Positions 1-9,403 are shown, counted from the stretch's first letter. The stretch: 64,000 nt of DNA from Hyunsoonleella jejuensis (GCF_900111025.1 NZ_FOFN01000001.1:682001-746000); one strand, 5' to 3'. Made by a program: numbers and translations. Notes: generated by a model from the letters alone, not told the origin.

Positions 1-110
1 GGAGTGACAAAACAAAAGATATAGCCCTTCGACTACGCTCAAGATGAACTGCAAGCCCGACCCGACACCTGCACTGAGCTTGTCGAAGTGTTAGGAGGGT
101 AACGCCCAAA
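1..110 (-). repeat. Interspersed GC-rich repeat, partial copy
   Basis: Read on the minus strand, this begins with GGGCGTTACCC (97-107) and later has a TCGGGCTTGCAG stretch. The same pattern occurs on the plus strand at 46777-46886. Two shorter CTGAGC..TCGAAG palindrome fragments are embedded (about 27-50 and 72-90), and a related one lies just outside at 159-175. No gene is visible. I take this as a degenerate member of a non-coding interspersed repeat family, cut off by the window edge. The family assignment rests on comparing two copies by eye. Confidence 0.5.
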
Positions 111-199
111 TATAAGTTTTAAAGAGCAATTTACAGTTGAGTGTTCTCCTCCTCTTGTGCTGAGCTTAGTCGAAGTATGGAGGAGCTAGAGGAGGCTTT

Positions 200-1201
200 T
201 TAATCTAACAAATCGGTTAGTTTTTTAAACACCTTTTTCGGGTTTTTGTTTTCGTATAGGATAGCATAAACGGCATCAATAATAGGTGTTTCTGCTTTTT
301 TCTCATTATTTTGGTTAATGAGGTAAGCACTTTTTGTAGCATAATATCCTTCGGCAACCATACTCATTTCCATTTGTGCAGATTTTACGGTGTAACCCTT
401 GCCAATCATGTTGCCAAACATGCGATTTCTAGAAAACGTAGAGTAGCCCGTTACCAATAAATCGCCTAAATACGCAGAGTTATTAATGTTACGTTTCATT
501 TTATGTACACGTTTTATATAACGTTTCATCTCCCTAATGGCATTACTCATTAAAATGCTCTGAAAATTATCGCCATAGCCCAATCCATGGGCAATTCCCG
601 CGGCAATAGCATAAATATTTTTGAGCATAACGCCATATTCTATACCAATAACGTCATCACTTATCTTAGTTTTTATGTAGTCGCTCGATAAACTATCGGC
701 TATCTGTTGCGCCTTTTTGGAGTCCCAACACGAAATGGTGAGGTAAGACAAACGCTCTAGTGCTACCTCTTCTGCATGACATGGGCCTGCTATAACCGCA
801 ATATTTTCAAAGGGCACTTTGTATTTTTCATTAAAGTGCTCACCTACCAATAGGCCCGATTCTGGAACAATACCTTTTACGGCAGAAACCACGGTTTTTT
901 TAGAAATATCTACAGTAAGCTTTTCCAGTTCACTATGAATAAAGGCAGAAGGGATTACAAATATTAAAATATCGGCCCATGTTGCCATCTCATTTATATC
1001 ATTACTAAGCTTTAATTGCTCCAAATGAAATTCTACCGAACTTAAATAATTGGGGTTATGCTGCTCCCTCAACAAATGCTCTTTGGTATATATACTGCGC
1101 ATATACCAACCAATTTCATCTAAATTTTCGCAAAGCATTTTCACAATAGCCGTTGCCCAACTTCCTGCTCCAAAAACCGCATATTTTAAAGGTTTATTCA
1201 T
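200..1201 (-). CDS. gpsA: NAD(P)-dependent glycerol-3-phosphate dehydrogenase
   Basis: Reduces dihydroxyacetone phosphate to sn-glycerol 3-phosphate in the cytoplasm, supplying the backbone for phospholipids. The 333-residue length is normal for the family. The N-terminal Rossmann fold shows GAGSWA (residues 11-16). The C-terminal half carries the conserved GVMLKNIYAIAAGIAHGLG segment with the catalytic lysine region, followed by the NAFREM-like block written here as NAIREMKRY. It is transcribed alone on the minus strand, divergent from the lipoprotein gene at 1327. A TACTTTTG -7 box sits just upstream of its ATG. Start at 1201 places the nucleotide-binding motif at the expected distance from the N terminus. 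Confidence 0.95.
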   Translation of the reverse strand: MNKPLKYAVFGAGSWATAIVKMLCENLDEIGWYMRSIYTKEHLLREQHNPNYLSSVEFHLEQLKLSNDINEMATWADILIFVIPSAFIHSELEKLTVDISKKTVVSAVKGIVPESGLLVGEHFNEKYKVPFENIAVIAGPCHAEEVALERLSYLTISCWDSKKAQQIADSLSSDYIKTKISDDVIGIEYGVMLKNIYAIAAGIAHGLGYGDNFQSILMSNAIREMKRYIKRVHKMKRNINNSAYLGDLLVTGYSTFSRNRMFGNMIGKGYTVKSAQMEMSMVAEGYYATKSAYLINQNNEKKAETPIIDAVYAILYENKNPKKVFKKLTDLLD

Positions 1202-1226
1202 AGAAAATAAAACATTATTTCTACTT

Positions 1227-1234
1227 CAAAAGTA
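1227..1234 (-). promoter_or_regulatory. gpsA -7 promoter box
   Basis: On the minus strand this reads TACTTTTG, a perfect match to the Bacteroidota -7 consensus TAnnTTTG, ending 25 bases upstream of the gpsA ATG. No clear TTG -33 element was confirmed. Confidence 0.45.
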
Positions 1235-1326
1235 CGTAAAATATAGAAGAATGTATGTATATGGTGCCTTCAATAAAAATTTTTGGCACGCTGTTTGGAT
1301 ATATAGAAACAGAAACCCTAAAACGG

Positions 1327-2274
1327 ATGATTATGAAGACTGCAAAATTACTTTTAAGTTTAGCGTTAGTATCAACACTTTTTACGTCTTGCTATACAGA
1401 GGTTATTGTTGATGACTTTGTGGATGCACCAATAATAAATGCAAACCAGGTACTAAATTCCCACGAACTTTGGTACGTAGATATAAACCAAACCATTGGT
1501 TTTGGTGAAGTGCCTTTTCTACAAAAAGCATTTACCATTTCGTTTATTAATGGAACAGTATATGCAAACAACAATTTAGTAGGTATCGGTAGCAGCGGCA
1601 ACGGATTTGGAATTGATGTTGCAAGTTATGATGCATATAATACAATTTTGGACGTAAATCATGATATTGATGGTTTTGTAACTTTCGATGTGTTTGTGGT
1701 AGATAGCAATACTATCGAGTTATACAATCCAGATACAGATACGTCGTACTTTTTAGAAGGCTATCAGCGAAGAAATTTTGACTACGATTTTGTGTTCTAT
1801 GATAATATTCATTATTTCTTACAAGAATATGAAGCTTGGGAAAAGACCTATACTAGTGAAATAGGTGTTTTAAACGAGTTTGATAACGAGAATTATTTAC
1901 AATTTTTAGCTGGAGGCAATGATTCTACCTTTAGAAGTTCTCAAGATGATTTTGGGATGAACCCTAATAACTTAATTTGGGATTATACAGGAGTTTATGG
2001 TGTTGGAAATATTGCAGGAAACGAACTTTTAAAAACTTTAACATTAGATTATGATTCTTTCGACAATGAATTTTTTGAATTGAGCGTTATAGATGACGGA
2101 ACCATAGAGTTGTACCACGCATCTTCTGAAACTATATACGAATTTAAAGGAAGAGGCTACATACAATACTTAAAGTCTGCTAGTACAAAAGATAAGAGTA
2201 CTGCGAATAAAGAGAAGAAACGTAAGTTTAAAAGCGAAAGAAAAGAAAACCCTAGAGACAATACTAGAGGGTAG
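1327..2274 (+). CDS. Hypothetical lipoprotein
   Basis: I do not recognise the family. I place the start at 1327 (or 1333), not at the upstream in-frame ATG at 1255, because only from here does a clean lipoprotein signal begin: two Lys-flanked hydrophobic residues lead to the lipobox LFTSC with Cys at residue 22. The mature part (about 290 residues) is rich in Asp, Asn, Tyr and Phe and looks like an extracytoplasmic beta-rich domain, possibly lipocalin-like with an internal repeat (two blocks ending in IELY near residues 145 and 260). The C-terminal tail of about 30 residues is strongly basic (KEKKRKFKSERK). A hairpin terminator follows at 2399-2445. It is probably anchored in the periplasm or on the outer membrane. 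Confidence 0.75.
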   Translation: MIMKTAKLLLSLALVSTLFTSCYTEVIVDDFVDAPIINANQVLNSHELWYVDINQTIGFGEVPFLQKAFTISFINGTVYANNNLVGIGSSGNGFGIDVASYDAYNTILDVNHDIDGFVTFDVFVVDSNTIELYNPDTDTSYFLEGYQRRNFDYDFVFYDNIHYFLQEYEAWEKTYTSEIGVLNEFDNENYLQFLAGGNDSTFRSSQDDFGMNPNNLIWDYTGVYGVGNIAGNELLKTLTLDYDSFDNEFFELSVIDDGTIELYHASSETIYEFKGRGYIQYLKSASTKDKSTANKEKKRKFKSERKENPRDNTRG

Positions 2275-2295
2275 TTTTAAGATATATAAAGTGAG

Positions 2296-2314
2296 ATCCC
2301 GCCTAGGGCGGGAT
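2296..2314. repeat. Short interspersed palindrome (CCCGCC type)
   Basis: A perfect inverted repeat, ATCCCGCC-TAG-GGCGGGAT, lies in the intergenic space. A near-identical element occurs at 52721-52737 and a looser relative at 43262-43281. It looks like a member of a small REP-like family that here also sits just before a true terminator. Confidence 0.6.
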
Positions 2315-2398
2315 TAGTTCAACTTTCAAATTTGCTTCAGGTTTTTCAGACCTTTTCAAATTTGAGTTTCACTAAAATTTTTGGTTGGTTATTTAGTT

Positions 2399-2445
2399 TA
2401 GAAACCGTTTAAAGCAACTTGCTTTAGGCGGTTTCTGTTTTTGCG
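2399..2445 (+). terminator. Rho-independent terminator of lipoprotein gene
   Basis: AGAAACCG and CGGTTTCT pair across an inner AAGCAA/TTGCTT stem, followed by GTTTTTG. It lies about 125 bases after the lipoprotein stop codon. Confidence 0.6.
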
Positions 2446-2540
2446 TTAAAATATGTGACATATCCGTTATTATTGTGTCTTAAAATTGTGTAGTTTTAAA
2501 CACTACAGAAAACAAAATTATTAACCTTAAATAAATTAAC

Positions 2541-3026
2541 ATGGGATTATTTTCATTTATTAAAAACGCAGGAGCAAAAGTATTTGGTATAGGCAAAACA
2601 GATGAAGAGGAAGCTGCAGAGGCTGCTGCTAAAGAATTGAAGTTAGAGCAAATAGCTGCTCAAAAATTGGAAGAAACAATTAACGATTTACAATTGAAGG
2701 TAGAAGGCCTTAATGTATTTATAGATGACGAAACTGCTACAGTAACTGGTGCTGCTTTCGACCAAGCAACTAAAGAAAAAGTAGTTTTAGTAGTAGGGAA
2801 TTCTAACGGTATTGCTTTTGTAGATGATCAAATGACGGTGGAGAATCCAGAACCAGAAGCACAATTTCACACAGTTGAGAGTGGCGACACGCTTGGGAAA
2901 ATCGCAAAAACATATTATGGCAATGCCATGAAATATCCTGTGATATTTGAAGCAAATAAACCAATGCTTAAAGATCCTGATAAAATATATCCTGGGCAAG
3001 TATTGCGCATTCCTGCCTTAGATTAA
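2541..3026 (+). CDS. BON and LysM domain peptidoglycan-binding protein
   Basis: A 161-residue protein similar in layout to Escherichia coli YgaU/Kbp. An N-terminal Ala/Glu-rich helical stretch (residues 15-45) is followed by a BON-like domain (about 45-95, ending in VDDQM). The C-terminal LysM domain (about 107-159) has the typical FHTVESGDTLGKIAKTYYGN opening and the KIYPGQVLRIP ending. It has no signal peptide, as in Kbp. Kbp binds potassium, but whether this one does cannot be read from the sequence. It is a single-gene unit with a hairpin after it. The upstream region (2451-2463) holds a small palindrome, ATATGT-G-ACATAT. Confidence 0.88.
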   Translation: MGLFSFIKNAGAKVFGIGKTDEEEAAEAAAKELKLEQIAAQKLEETINDLQLKVEGLNVFIDDETATVTGAAFDQATKEKVVLVVGNSNGIAFVDDQMTVENPEPEAQFHTVESGDTLGKIAKTYYGNAMKYPVIFEANKPMLKDPDKIYPGQVLRIPALD

Positions 3027-3055
3027 GGTATTTCAGATGTATTTATATTATTACT

Positions 3056-3082
3056 AATCCTGCTTCTTAGAAGCGGGATTTG
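3056..3082 (+). terminator. Rho-independent terminator after LysM gene
   Basis: AATCCTGCTTC-TTA-GAAGCGGGATT forms a stem with one mismatch, followed by a T-rich stretch (TGGTGTTTTT). The gene ends at 3026. Confidence 0.55.
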
Positions 3083-3129
3083 GTGTTTTTACACCTAAAT
3101 AAATTTGTTTAAAAATTAGAAACAGTACC

Positions 3130-3708
3130 TTACTTATAGAAGTTCATCTCATCTAAATACTGCCACGTATGATGTGGTAACATAGGTTGCACATTTTTAC
3201 CTTCCTTTATAGATTTTCTAATAAAGGTTGAAGATAGTTGCATGATGGGTGCATTGATAAAATGAATTCTTGCGTGGTTGTGGAATTGGGTCTCAATTGT
3301 CTTTTCAGAAATTCTGGGATACACGTAAATATCATGTGCTTCTAAAATAAGCTCGTAATTTTTCCATTTATGAAAACTTTTAAGGTTGTCTTCCCCCATA
3401 ATCAATGCAAACTCATGATCGGGATATTTTTCCTGTAAATAAGCTAAAGTATTAATGGTGTAATTGGGTTGGGGCAAATTAAACTCGATATCGCTCGGTT
3501 TTAGTTTGGTAAAATCTTTAGTGGCTTGATACACCATTTCTAAACGTTGAAAATTATCTAAAAGCGAACTCTTTTTCTTAAAAGGATTATGCGGAGTAAC
3601 AACAAACCATACCTGGTCTAAATCACTAAATTCGGCAATATGGTTACCAATAACTAAATGCCCAATATGAATGGGGTTAAAAGAGCCAAAAAATAAACCA
3701 ACCTTCAT
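3130..3708 (-). CDS. nadD: Nicotinate-nucleotide adenylyltransferase
   Basis: Transfers AMP from ATP to nicotinate mononucleotide in NAD synthesis. The 192-residue protein has the nucleotidyltransferase signature GSFNPIHIGH (residues 8-17) at its N terminus and the SSTFIRKSI motif near residue 160, both diagnostic for NadD. It is the last gene of a minus-strand yicC-gmk-nadD operon and starts only six bases after the gmk stop. This gene order is common in Flavobacteriia. Confidence 0.95.
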   Translation of the reverse strand: MKVGLFFGSFNPIHIGHLVIGNHIAEFSDLDQVWFVVTPHNPFKKKSSLLDNFQRLEMVYQATKDFTKLKPSDIEFNLPQPNYTINTLAYLQEKYPDHEFALIMGEDNLKSFHKWKNYELILEAHDIYVYPRISEKTIETQFHNHARIHFINAPIMQLSSTFIRKSIKEGKNVQPMLPHHTWQYLDEMNFYK

Positions 3709-3714
3709 AATACC

Positions 3715-4299
3715 TTAAGAGTTTATAAACTGTCTTACTTGAGTTTCAGCTTCTATGAGTGCGTGTTCAAGGTTGTCGTTTACAATAATGGTATCAAATA
3801 AAGGTGCTGTAGCTAATTCTGCAGAGGCTTTGGCTACGCGCATATTTATTTTGTCTTCACTCTCAGTTTTACGTTTTTTCAACCTAATCTTAAGCTCATC
3901 AATACTTGGGGGCTTTACAAAAACAGCTAAAGTTTCATTAGGATATTTACGTTTTATGCGAAGTCCACCAGAAACATCAATATCAAAAATCACATTCTTT
4001 CCTAAAGCCCAAATACGTTCCACTTCAGTTTTTAGAGTACCGTAGAAATTATCTCGATAAACTTCTTCCCACTCCAAAAATTCTTCATTTTTAATTTTGG
4101 TTTTAAATGCTTTAGCCGATAAGAAGTAGTAATCTTTACCATCAATTTCATTTCCACGTTTTTCTCGGGATGTAGCAGATATAGAAAATTCTAAATTCAA
4201 ATCCTCAATACCCAATAAATGGCGTACGATAGTAGTTTTTCCAGAACCTGAAGGTGCTGAAAACACTATAAGTTTACCTTGTTTTTTTTCTTTATTCAT
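3715..4299 (-). CDS. gmk: Guanylate kinase
   Basis: Phosphorylates GMP to GDP in the cytoplasm. The 194-residue protein opens with a P-loop APSGSGKTT (residues 15-23). The GMP-binding region SATSREKRGNEIDGKDYYF and the segment around IDVSGGLRIKRKYP follow, then the lid-like RLKKRKTES. Length and motif order are normal. It is the middle gene of the yicC-gmk-nadD operon, with 41 bases separating it from the upstream gene. Confidence 0.96.
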   Translation of the reverse strand: MNKEKKQGKLIVFSAPSGSGKTTIVRHLLGIEDLNLEFSISATSREKRGNEIDGKDYYFLSAKAFKTKIKNEEFLEWEEVYRDNFYGTLKTEVERIWALGKNVIFDIDVSGGLRIKRKYPNETLAVFVKPPSIDELKIRLKKRKTESEDKINMRVAKASAELATAPLFDTIIVNDNLEHALIEAETQVRQFINS

Positions 4300-4340
4300 A
4301 TTTATTTAACTAAATACTGCCACTTATACTGCGAACTGAA

Positions 4341-5198
4341 TTACAAAACATTCAATAGCTGTTCCTTAATTTTTTCAAGCTCATCTTTCATTTGCACCAC
4401 CAACTGCTGCATTGGTGCATAATTACTTTTTGAGCCTATGGTATTTATTTCGCGCCCCATTTCTTGACTAATGAATCCAAGTTTTTTCCCATTAGAATCT
4501 TCAGATTTAATGGATTCTACAAAATAGTTAAGATGATTTTTTAAACGCACTTTTTCTTCAGTAATATCAAACTTTTCAATATAGTATACCAGCTCCTGCT
4601 CAAATCGGTTTTCGTCGTATTTTTCTCTTAGTTCTTCAACACCTTTTTTAAGGCGTTCGCGAACACCTTCAACACGTTCTGGATCCATTTCAATAACTTT
4701 ATCAAGAATATCTGCTATGGTCGCTACACGATTATTAAAATCGTTTTCTAAAACCTTACCTTCATTCAATCTGTGCTTTACTAAATCTTCAGTTGCTAGG
4801 TCAATACCTTCTGAAATAGCGTTCCACTCATTCTCGTCAATTTCTTCTCTTACTGTATTTAAGGCATCAGGAAACCTTACGGCCATTTCCAAAAGTTTTG
4901 CATCATCTGTATCAACAATATCTTTTAACTGAGCCATATACTGTTTTACTACAGGTGTGTTTAATTGTGTAGAGGTGTCTTCTGCAGTCGCTTCAACAAA
5001 TATTGAAAAATCAATTTTGCCACGAACTAATTTGTCAGCAAGAGATTTTCTTATGGCTAATTCCTTCTCTCTATAAATTGAAGGCATACGTGCGTTTAAA
5101 TCTAAATTTTTACTGTTTAGAGATTTGAGCTCTATGGTGATTTTTTTGGTTGGTAATTGCAGAACAGATTTTCCGTAACCTGTCATTGAATAAATCAT
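4341..5198 (-). CDS. YicC/YloC family endoribonuclease
   Basis: The 285-residue protein starts with the family hallmark MTGYGK (residues 5-10). Its C-terminal domain (about 200-285) ends with KLGFISQEMGREINTIGSKSN and a coiled-coil tail (MKDELEKIKEQL), matching the DUF1732 half of the family. E. coli YicC has been described as an endoribonuclease; that activity is inferred here from homology only. It is the first gene of the operon with gmk and nadD, and its promoter must lie between it and tRNA-Leu. Confidence 0.92.
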   Translation of the reverse strand: MIYSMTGYGKSVLQLPTKKITIELKSLNSKNLDLNARMPSIYREKELAIRKSLADKLVRGKIDFSIFVEATAEDTSTQLNTPVVKQYMAQLKDIVDTDDAKLLEMAVRFPDALNTVREEIDENEWNAISEGIDLATEDLVKHRLNEGKVLENDFNNRVATIADILDKVIEMDPERVEGVRERLKKGVEELREKYDENRFEQELVYYIEKFDITEEKVRLKNHLNYFVESIKSEDSNGKKLGFISQEMGREINTIGSKSNYAPMQQLVVQMKDELEKIKEQLLNVL

Positions 5199-5246
5199 AA
5201 AATGTGTTTTAGATATGCAAAGGTAATTAAACTACAGTATGAAATA

Positions 5247-5279
5247 AAAAAGGCCTTAACAATGTTGTTAAAGCCTTTG
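5247..5279 (-). terminator. Terminator of tRNA-Leu
   Basis: On the minus strand, AAAGGCTTTAACAA-CAT-TTGTTAAGGCCTTTTTT forms a long stem (one mismatch) ending in a T run, beginning right after the tRNA 3' end. Confidence 0.75.
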
Positions 5280-5361
5280 TACTCAAGGTGGGAATCGAAC
5301 CCACACTTCCGAAGAAACTGGATTTTGAATCCAGCGCGTCTACCAATTCCGCCACTTGAGC
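5280..5361 (-). tRNA. tRNA-Leu (anticodon CAA)
   Basis: The minus strand folds into a class II tRNA of 82 bases. The acceptor GCTCAAG pairs with CTTGAGT (a G-U pair at the end). The D-arm contains GGCGGAATTGGTAGAC. The anticodon stem CTGGA/TCCAG encloses the loop TTCAAAA with anticodon CAA. A long variable arm and the T-arm GTGGGTTCGATTCCCAC follow. The CCA end is not encoded. A terminator follows directly. Confidence 0.95.
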
Positions 5362-5446
5362 AATTTAGGATTGCAAAAATATATATTTTTTCGATACGAT
5401 ACACTAAAATACTAGGCAATATACTTTTCAGGTTAAAATAAATGTC

Positions 5447-5454
5447 TAAATTTG
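5447..5454 (+). promoter_or_regulatory. prs -7 promoter box
   Basis: TAAATTTG matches the Bacteroidota -7 consensus TAnnTTTG. It lies 53 bases upstream of the prs ATG, within the gap between tRNA-Leu and prs. A convincing -33 TTG is not seen. Confidence 0.45.
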
Positions 5455-5507
5455 CACCTCGTTTAAAAAAGTCATCATTTTAAATCCTATAAAACAACTA
5501 GTTAACC

Positions 5508-6449
5508 ATGGCCGTTGTAAACACCGAAGCTAAAATTTTTGCTTGTACGCAGAGCAGAGTATTAGGGGAGAACATTGCCAAAGCTTTTGGGGCTAAACTT
5601 GGTAACGTAATTACTTCAACATACAGTGATGGTGAATTCCAACCTTCATATGAAGAGTCAATTAGGGGGACTAGGATTTTTATTATTGGTTCTACCCACC
5701 CAGAACCAAGAAATTTAATGGAAATGTTGTTGATGATTGATGCTGCAAAACGAGCATCAGCAAGACACATTACAGCAGTAATGCCTTACTTTGGTTGGGC
5801 TAGACAGGACAGAAAAGACAAACCCCGAGTACCAATAGCGGCAAAATTAGTAGCTAAAATGCTAGAAGCGGCCGGCGCTACGCGTATTATTACAATGGAT
5901 TTGCACGCTGACCAAATTCAAGGGTTTTTTGAAAAACCAGTAGATCATTTATTTGCCTCTACAATTTTTCTGCCTTATTTAAAGAGCTTAAACCTATCTG
6001 ATCTAACAGTAGCTTCTCCAGACATGGGAGGCTCTAAAAGAGCTTATGCGTATTCAAAGGCTTTAACAAGCGATGTGGTTATTTGTTACAAGCAACGCGC
6101 TAAGGCCAATGTAATTTCACATATGGAGTTAATAGGCGATGTTACTGGAAAGAACGTTGTGTTGGTGGATGATATGGTAGATACAGCAGGAACTTTAACG
6201 AAAGCGGCAGATTTAATGATGGAAAGAGGTGCTTTAAGCGTTAGGGCAATTTGTACACATCCTATTTTATCAGGAAATGCTTACGAAAGGATAGAAAACT
6301 CTAAGTTAGAAGAATTAATAACAACAGATTCTATTCCATTAAAGCGAGAAAGTGATAAAATAAGAGTATTAAGCTGTGCGGATTTATTTGCAGAAGTTAT
6401 GGATAAAGTTCATAATAACAGGTCCATCAGTTCTAAATTTGTTATGTAA
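5508..6449 (+). CDS. prs: Ribose-phosphate pyrophosphokinase
   Basis: Makes 5-phosphoribosyl diphosphate from ribose 5-phosphate and ATP for nucleotide, His, Trp and NAD synthesis. The 313-residue protein has the flexible-loop motif FGWARQDRKDKPR, the metal/ribose motif DLHADQIQGFF (from residue 131) and the PRPP loop VLVDDMVDTAGT (acidic pair at residues 221-222). Length and motifs are standard. It is followed 44 bases later by rplY in the same direction, so the two are probably co-transcribed, an arrangement seen in many bacteria. Confidence 0.96.
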   Translation: MAVVNTEAKIFACTQSRVLGENIAKAFGAKLGNVITSTYSDGEFQPSYEESIRGTRIFIIGSTHPEPRNLMEMLLMIDAAKRASARHITAVMPYFGWARQDRKDKPRVPIAAKLVAKMLEAAGATRIITMDLHADQIQGFFEKPVDHLFASTIFLPYLKSLNLSDLTVASPDMGGSKRAYAYSKALTSDVVICYKQRAKANVISHMELIGDVTGKNVVLVDDMVDTAGTLTKAADLMMERGALSVRAICTHPILSGNAYERIENSKLEELITTDSIPLKRESDKIRVLSCADLFAEVMDKVHNNRSISSKFVM

Positions 6450-6493
6450 ATAGTATTAAAATTAAGAATATTAATAATTATATATAAACAGAA

Positions 6494-7153
6494 ATGAAAT
6501 CAATTACAATCAACGGATCTAAAAGAGAAAGCGTGGGCAAAAAAGCAACAAAAGCCTTGCGTAATGCTGGACAGGTTCCTTGCGTATTATACGGAGGAGA
6601 CCAACCAGTGCATTTCTCTGCACCAGAATTGGCTTTCTCTAAACTTGTATACACGCCTAATGCGCATACAGTTGTGATTGCCCTAGACAATGGAGAAACT
6701 TTAAATGCTGTACTGCAAGACATACAGTTTCATCCAGTAACAGATAGAATTCTACATATAGACTTTTATCAGTTGTTTGAAGATAAAGAAATTGCTCTTA
6801 ACATTCCAGTAAACCTTGTTGGTAACTCAAGAGGTGTTAAAAATGGTGGTGTATTAAGAAGAAACAATAGAAAGCTACGTATTAAGGCACTACCTGCTAA
6901 TTTACCAGATTTTATAGAGATAGATATTACGCCTCTTAAAATTGGAGATAAAGTAGCGGTCGGAGATTTACCAAGTGAAAATTATACCTTTTTACATTCA
7001 GATAACACTGTGGTTTGCCAGATTAAAACGGCAAGAACTGCAATTGTTGATGTTGATGATGAAGATGAAGAACTTGAAGGAGAAGAAGGAGCAGAAGCAT
7101 CAGCTGAAGGAGCTGCTGCAGATGCACCAGCAGCAGAGGCTACTCAAGAATAA
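6494..7153 (+). CDS. rplY: 50S ribosomal protein L25/Ctc
   Basis: Binds 5S rRNA in the large ribosomal subunit. The 219-residue protein is the long CTC/TL5 form. An N-terminal L25 domain (about 1-90) opens with [27 protein letters not shown], and a C-terminal beta domain covers about 95-180. It ends in an acidic, Ala-rich tail (residues about 185-219). The tail is low complexity and overlaps a spurious second reading frame. It is the last gene of the prs-rplY unit and is followed by a strong terminator. Confidence 0.95.
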   Translation: MKSITINGSKRESVGKKATKALRNAGQVPCVLYGGDQPVHFSAPELAFSKLVYTPNAHTVVIALDNGETLNAVLQDIQFHPVTDRILHIDFYQLFEDKEIALNIPVNLVGNSRGVKNGGVLRRNNRKLRIKALPANLPDFIEIDITPLKIGDKVAVGDLPSENYTFLHSDNTVVCQIKTARTAIVDVDDEDEELEGEEGAEASAEGAAADAPAAEATQE

Positions 7154-7169
7154 AACCATCTTAAATGGT

Positions 7170-7206
7170 ATTGAAAAGCACCTTCAATTTGAAGGTGCTT
7201 TTTTAT
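7170..7206 (+). terminator. Terminator of prs-rplY
   Basis: AAAAGCACCTTCAA and TTGAAGGTGCTTTT form a perfect stem closely followed by a T-rich stretch, about 20 bases after the rplY stop. The core ACCTTCAA/TTGAAGGT recurs in the terminator at 19617-19652. Confidence 0.85.
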
Positions 7207-7224
7207 TGTAAAAAACCTTTAAAG

Positions 7225-7259
7225 TTGACTTAAATTTTAAATTAAAAAATATATCTTTG
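7225..7259 (+). promoter_or_regulatory. atpD promoter
   Basis: A -33 TTG at 7225-7227 and a perfect -7 TATCTTTG at 7252-7259 sit between the rplY terminator and atpD. The spacing is 24 bases, at the long end for this promoter class. The predicted start leaves a leader of about 55 bases. Confidence 0.5.
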
Positions 7260-7316
7260 CACGCGAAAACTAAAAGAGGTTTTTATCAATTAAACCGCAT
7301 AATATTAAATACATAA

Positions 7317-8828
<1,512 letters not shown>

Positions 8829-8868
8829 AACTAGTATGCAGTTTAGCAGTGGCAGTTAGCGGTTTTGC

Positions 8869-8903
8869 TACTGAGTACTGAATACTGAATACTGAATACT
8901 GAA
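8869..8903 (+). repeat. Tandem 7-bp repeat in atpD-atpC gap
   Basis: Five head-to-tail copies of a 7-base unit: TACTGAG once, then TACTGAA four times. They end five bases before the atpC ATG. A cruder array of GCAGT/GGCAGT words precedes them (8838-8858). The number of copies could vary by slippage and would alter the atpC leader. Confidence 0.85.
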
Positions 8904-8908
8904 AGATT

Positions 8909-9184
8909 ATGTATTTAGAAATTGTATCACCAGAAGCAACTTTATTTAAAGGAGAGGTTATTAGTGTAGCTGTCCCTGGAGTAAATGGTGAGTTTGAAAT
9001 GCTTAAAGATCACGCACCTATTGTGTCCTTATTAAAGGAAGGTAATGTAAAGATATCTGGAAACATTACTTTAGATGAAGAGGTGGAATCTAAATTCACG
9101 AAGTCTGATAAAGGGTTTTGGTTACCAATTACTTCTGGAACATTAGAAATGAAAGACAATAAGGTTATTGTTTTAGCTGATTAA
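8909..9184 (+). CDS. atpC: F1 ATP synthase epsilon subunit, short form
   Basis: The 91-residue protein matches the N-terminal beta-sandwich domain of epsilon (LEIVSPEATLFKGEVISVAVPGVNGEFEML is the standard opening). The C-terminal two-helix domain that inhibits ATP hydrolysis in E. coli and Bacillus is absent: the protein stops after the beta domain, against about 130-140 residues elsewhere. Short epsilon forms are common in this phylum, so this is not a truncation by mutation. Co-transcribed with atpD, 80 bases downstream across a tandem-repeat spacer. Confidence 0.92.
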   Translation: MYLEIVSPEATLFKGEVISVAVPGVNGEFEMLKDHAPIVSLLKEGNVKISGNITLDEEVESKFTKSDKGFWLPITSGTLEMKDNKVIVLAD

Positions 9185-9204
9185 GAAGATTAAAACTAGA
9201 TATA

Positions 9205-9238
9205 AAAACCCCGTAACAACTTTGTTATGGGGTTTTTA
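9205..9238 (+). terminator. Terminator of atpD-atpC
   Basis: AAAACCCCGTAACAA and TTGTTATGGGGTTTTT form a strong stem with a CTT loop and end in a T run, about 20 bases after the atpC stop. Confidence 0.85.
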
Positions 9239-9267
9239 ATTTTAACTAACTAAAATGAAAATAAAGT

Positions 9268-9369
9268 TTAAAAAATAATAACCAGTAGGTTTATCGCAAT
9301 GGTTGCAACGACTAAGATGGCCAACCCAATAGCGAAAGATGTATCCAGGACAGTTTCTGTAGTTTTCAT
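9268..9369 (-). CDS. 33-residue membrane microprotein
   Basis: The minus strand encodes ATG through TAA with the peptide MKTTETVLDTSFAIGLAILV followed by VATIAINLLVIIF. One hydrophobic helix covers residues 13-33 after a short polar N terminus. It fills the space between the atpC terminator and the small-RNA-like units. Its leader contains GAGAGAAATTC (minus strand, 9393-9403), which resembles the GAGAATTA boxes in those units. The composition is not random for this AT-rich region: a Thr/Glu/Asp head and a clean helix. No known family is claimed. It may be a membrane-acting regulatory peptide controlled together with the upstream elements. Confidence 0.5.
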   Translation of the reverse strand: MKTTETVLDTSFAIGLAILVVATIAINLLVIIF

Positions 9370-9403
9370 AACGCGTTAATAATTAAGTTAGAATTTCTCT
9401 CGT

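Noticed and set aside
1050-1412. 120-codon plus-strand frame over the gpsA start
   Set aside because: Antisense shadow of gpsA extending into the next gene's leader; no signal or domain features.
5195-5441. Two overlapping open frames, one on each strand, across tRNA-Leu
   Set aside because: They run through the tRNA and its terminator, lack start signals, and have no protein-like composition.
6975-7211. 78-codon frame overlapping the end of rplY
   Set aside because: Low-complexity shadow of the acidic L25 tail, running through the terminator.
8869-8903. Tandem 7-mers as a possible CRISPR or iteron array
   Set aside because: Units are contiguous without spacers, only five, and lie in an ATP synthase operon with no cas or replication gene.
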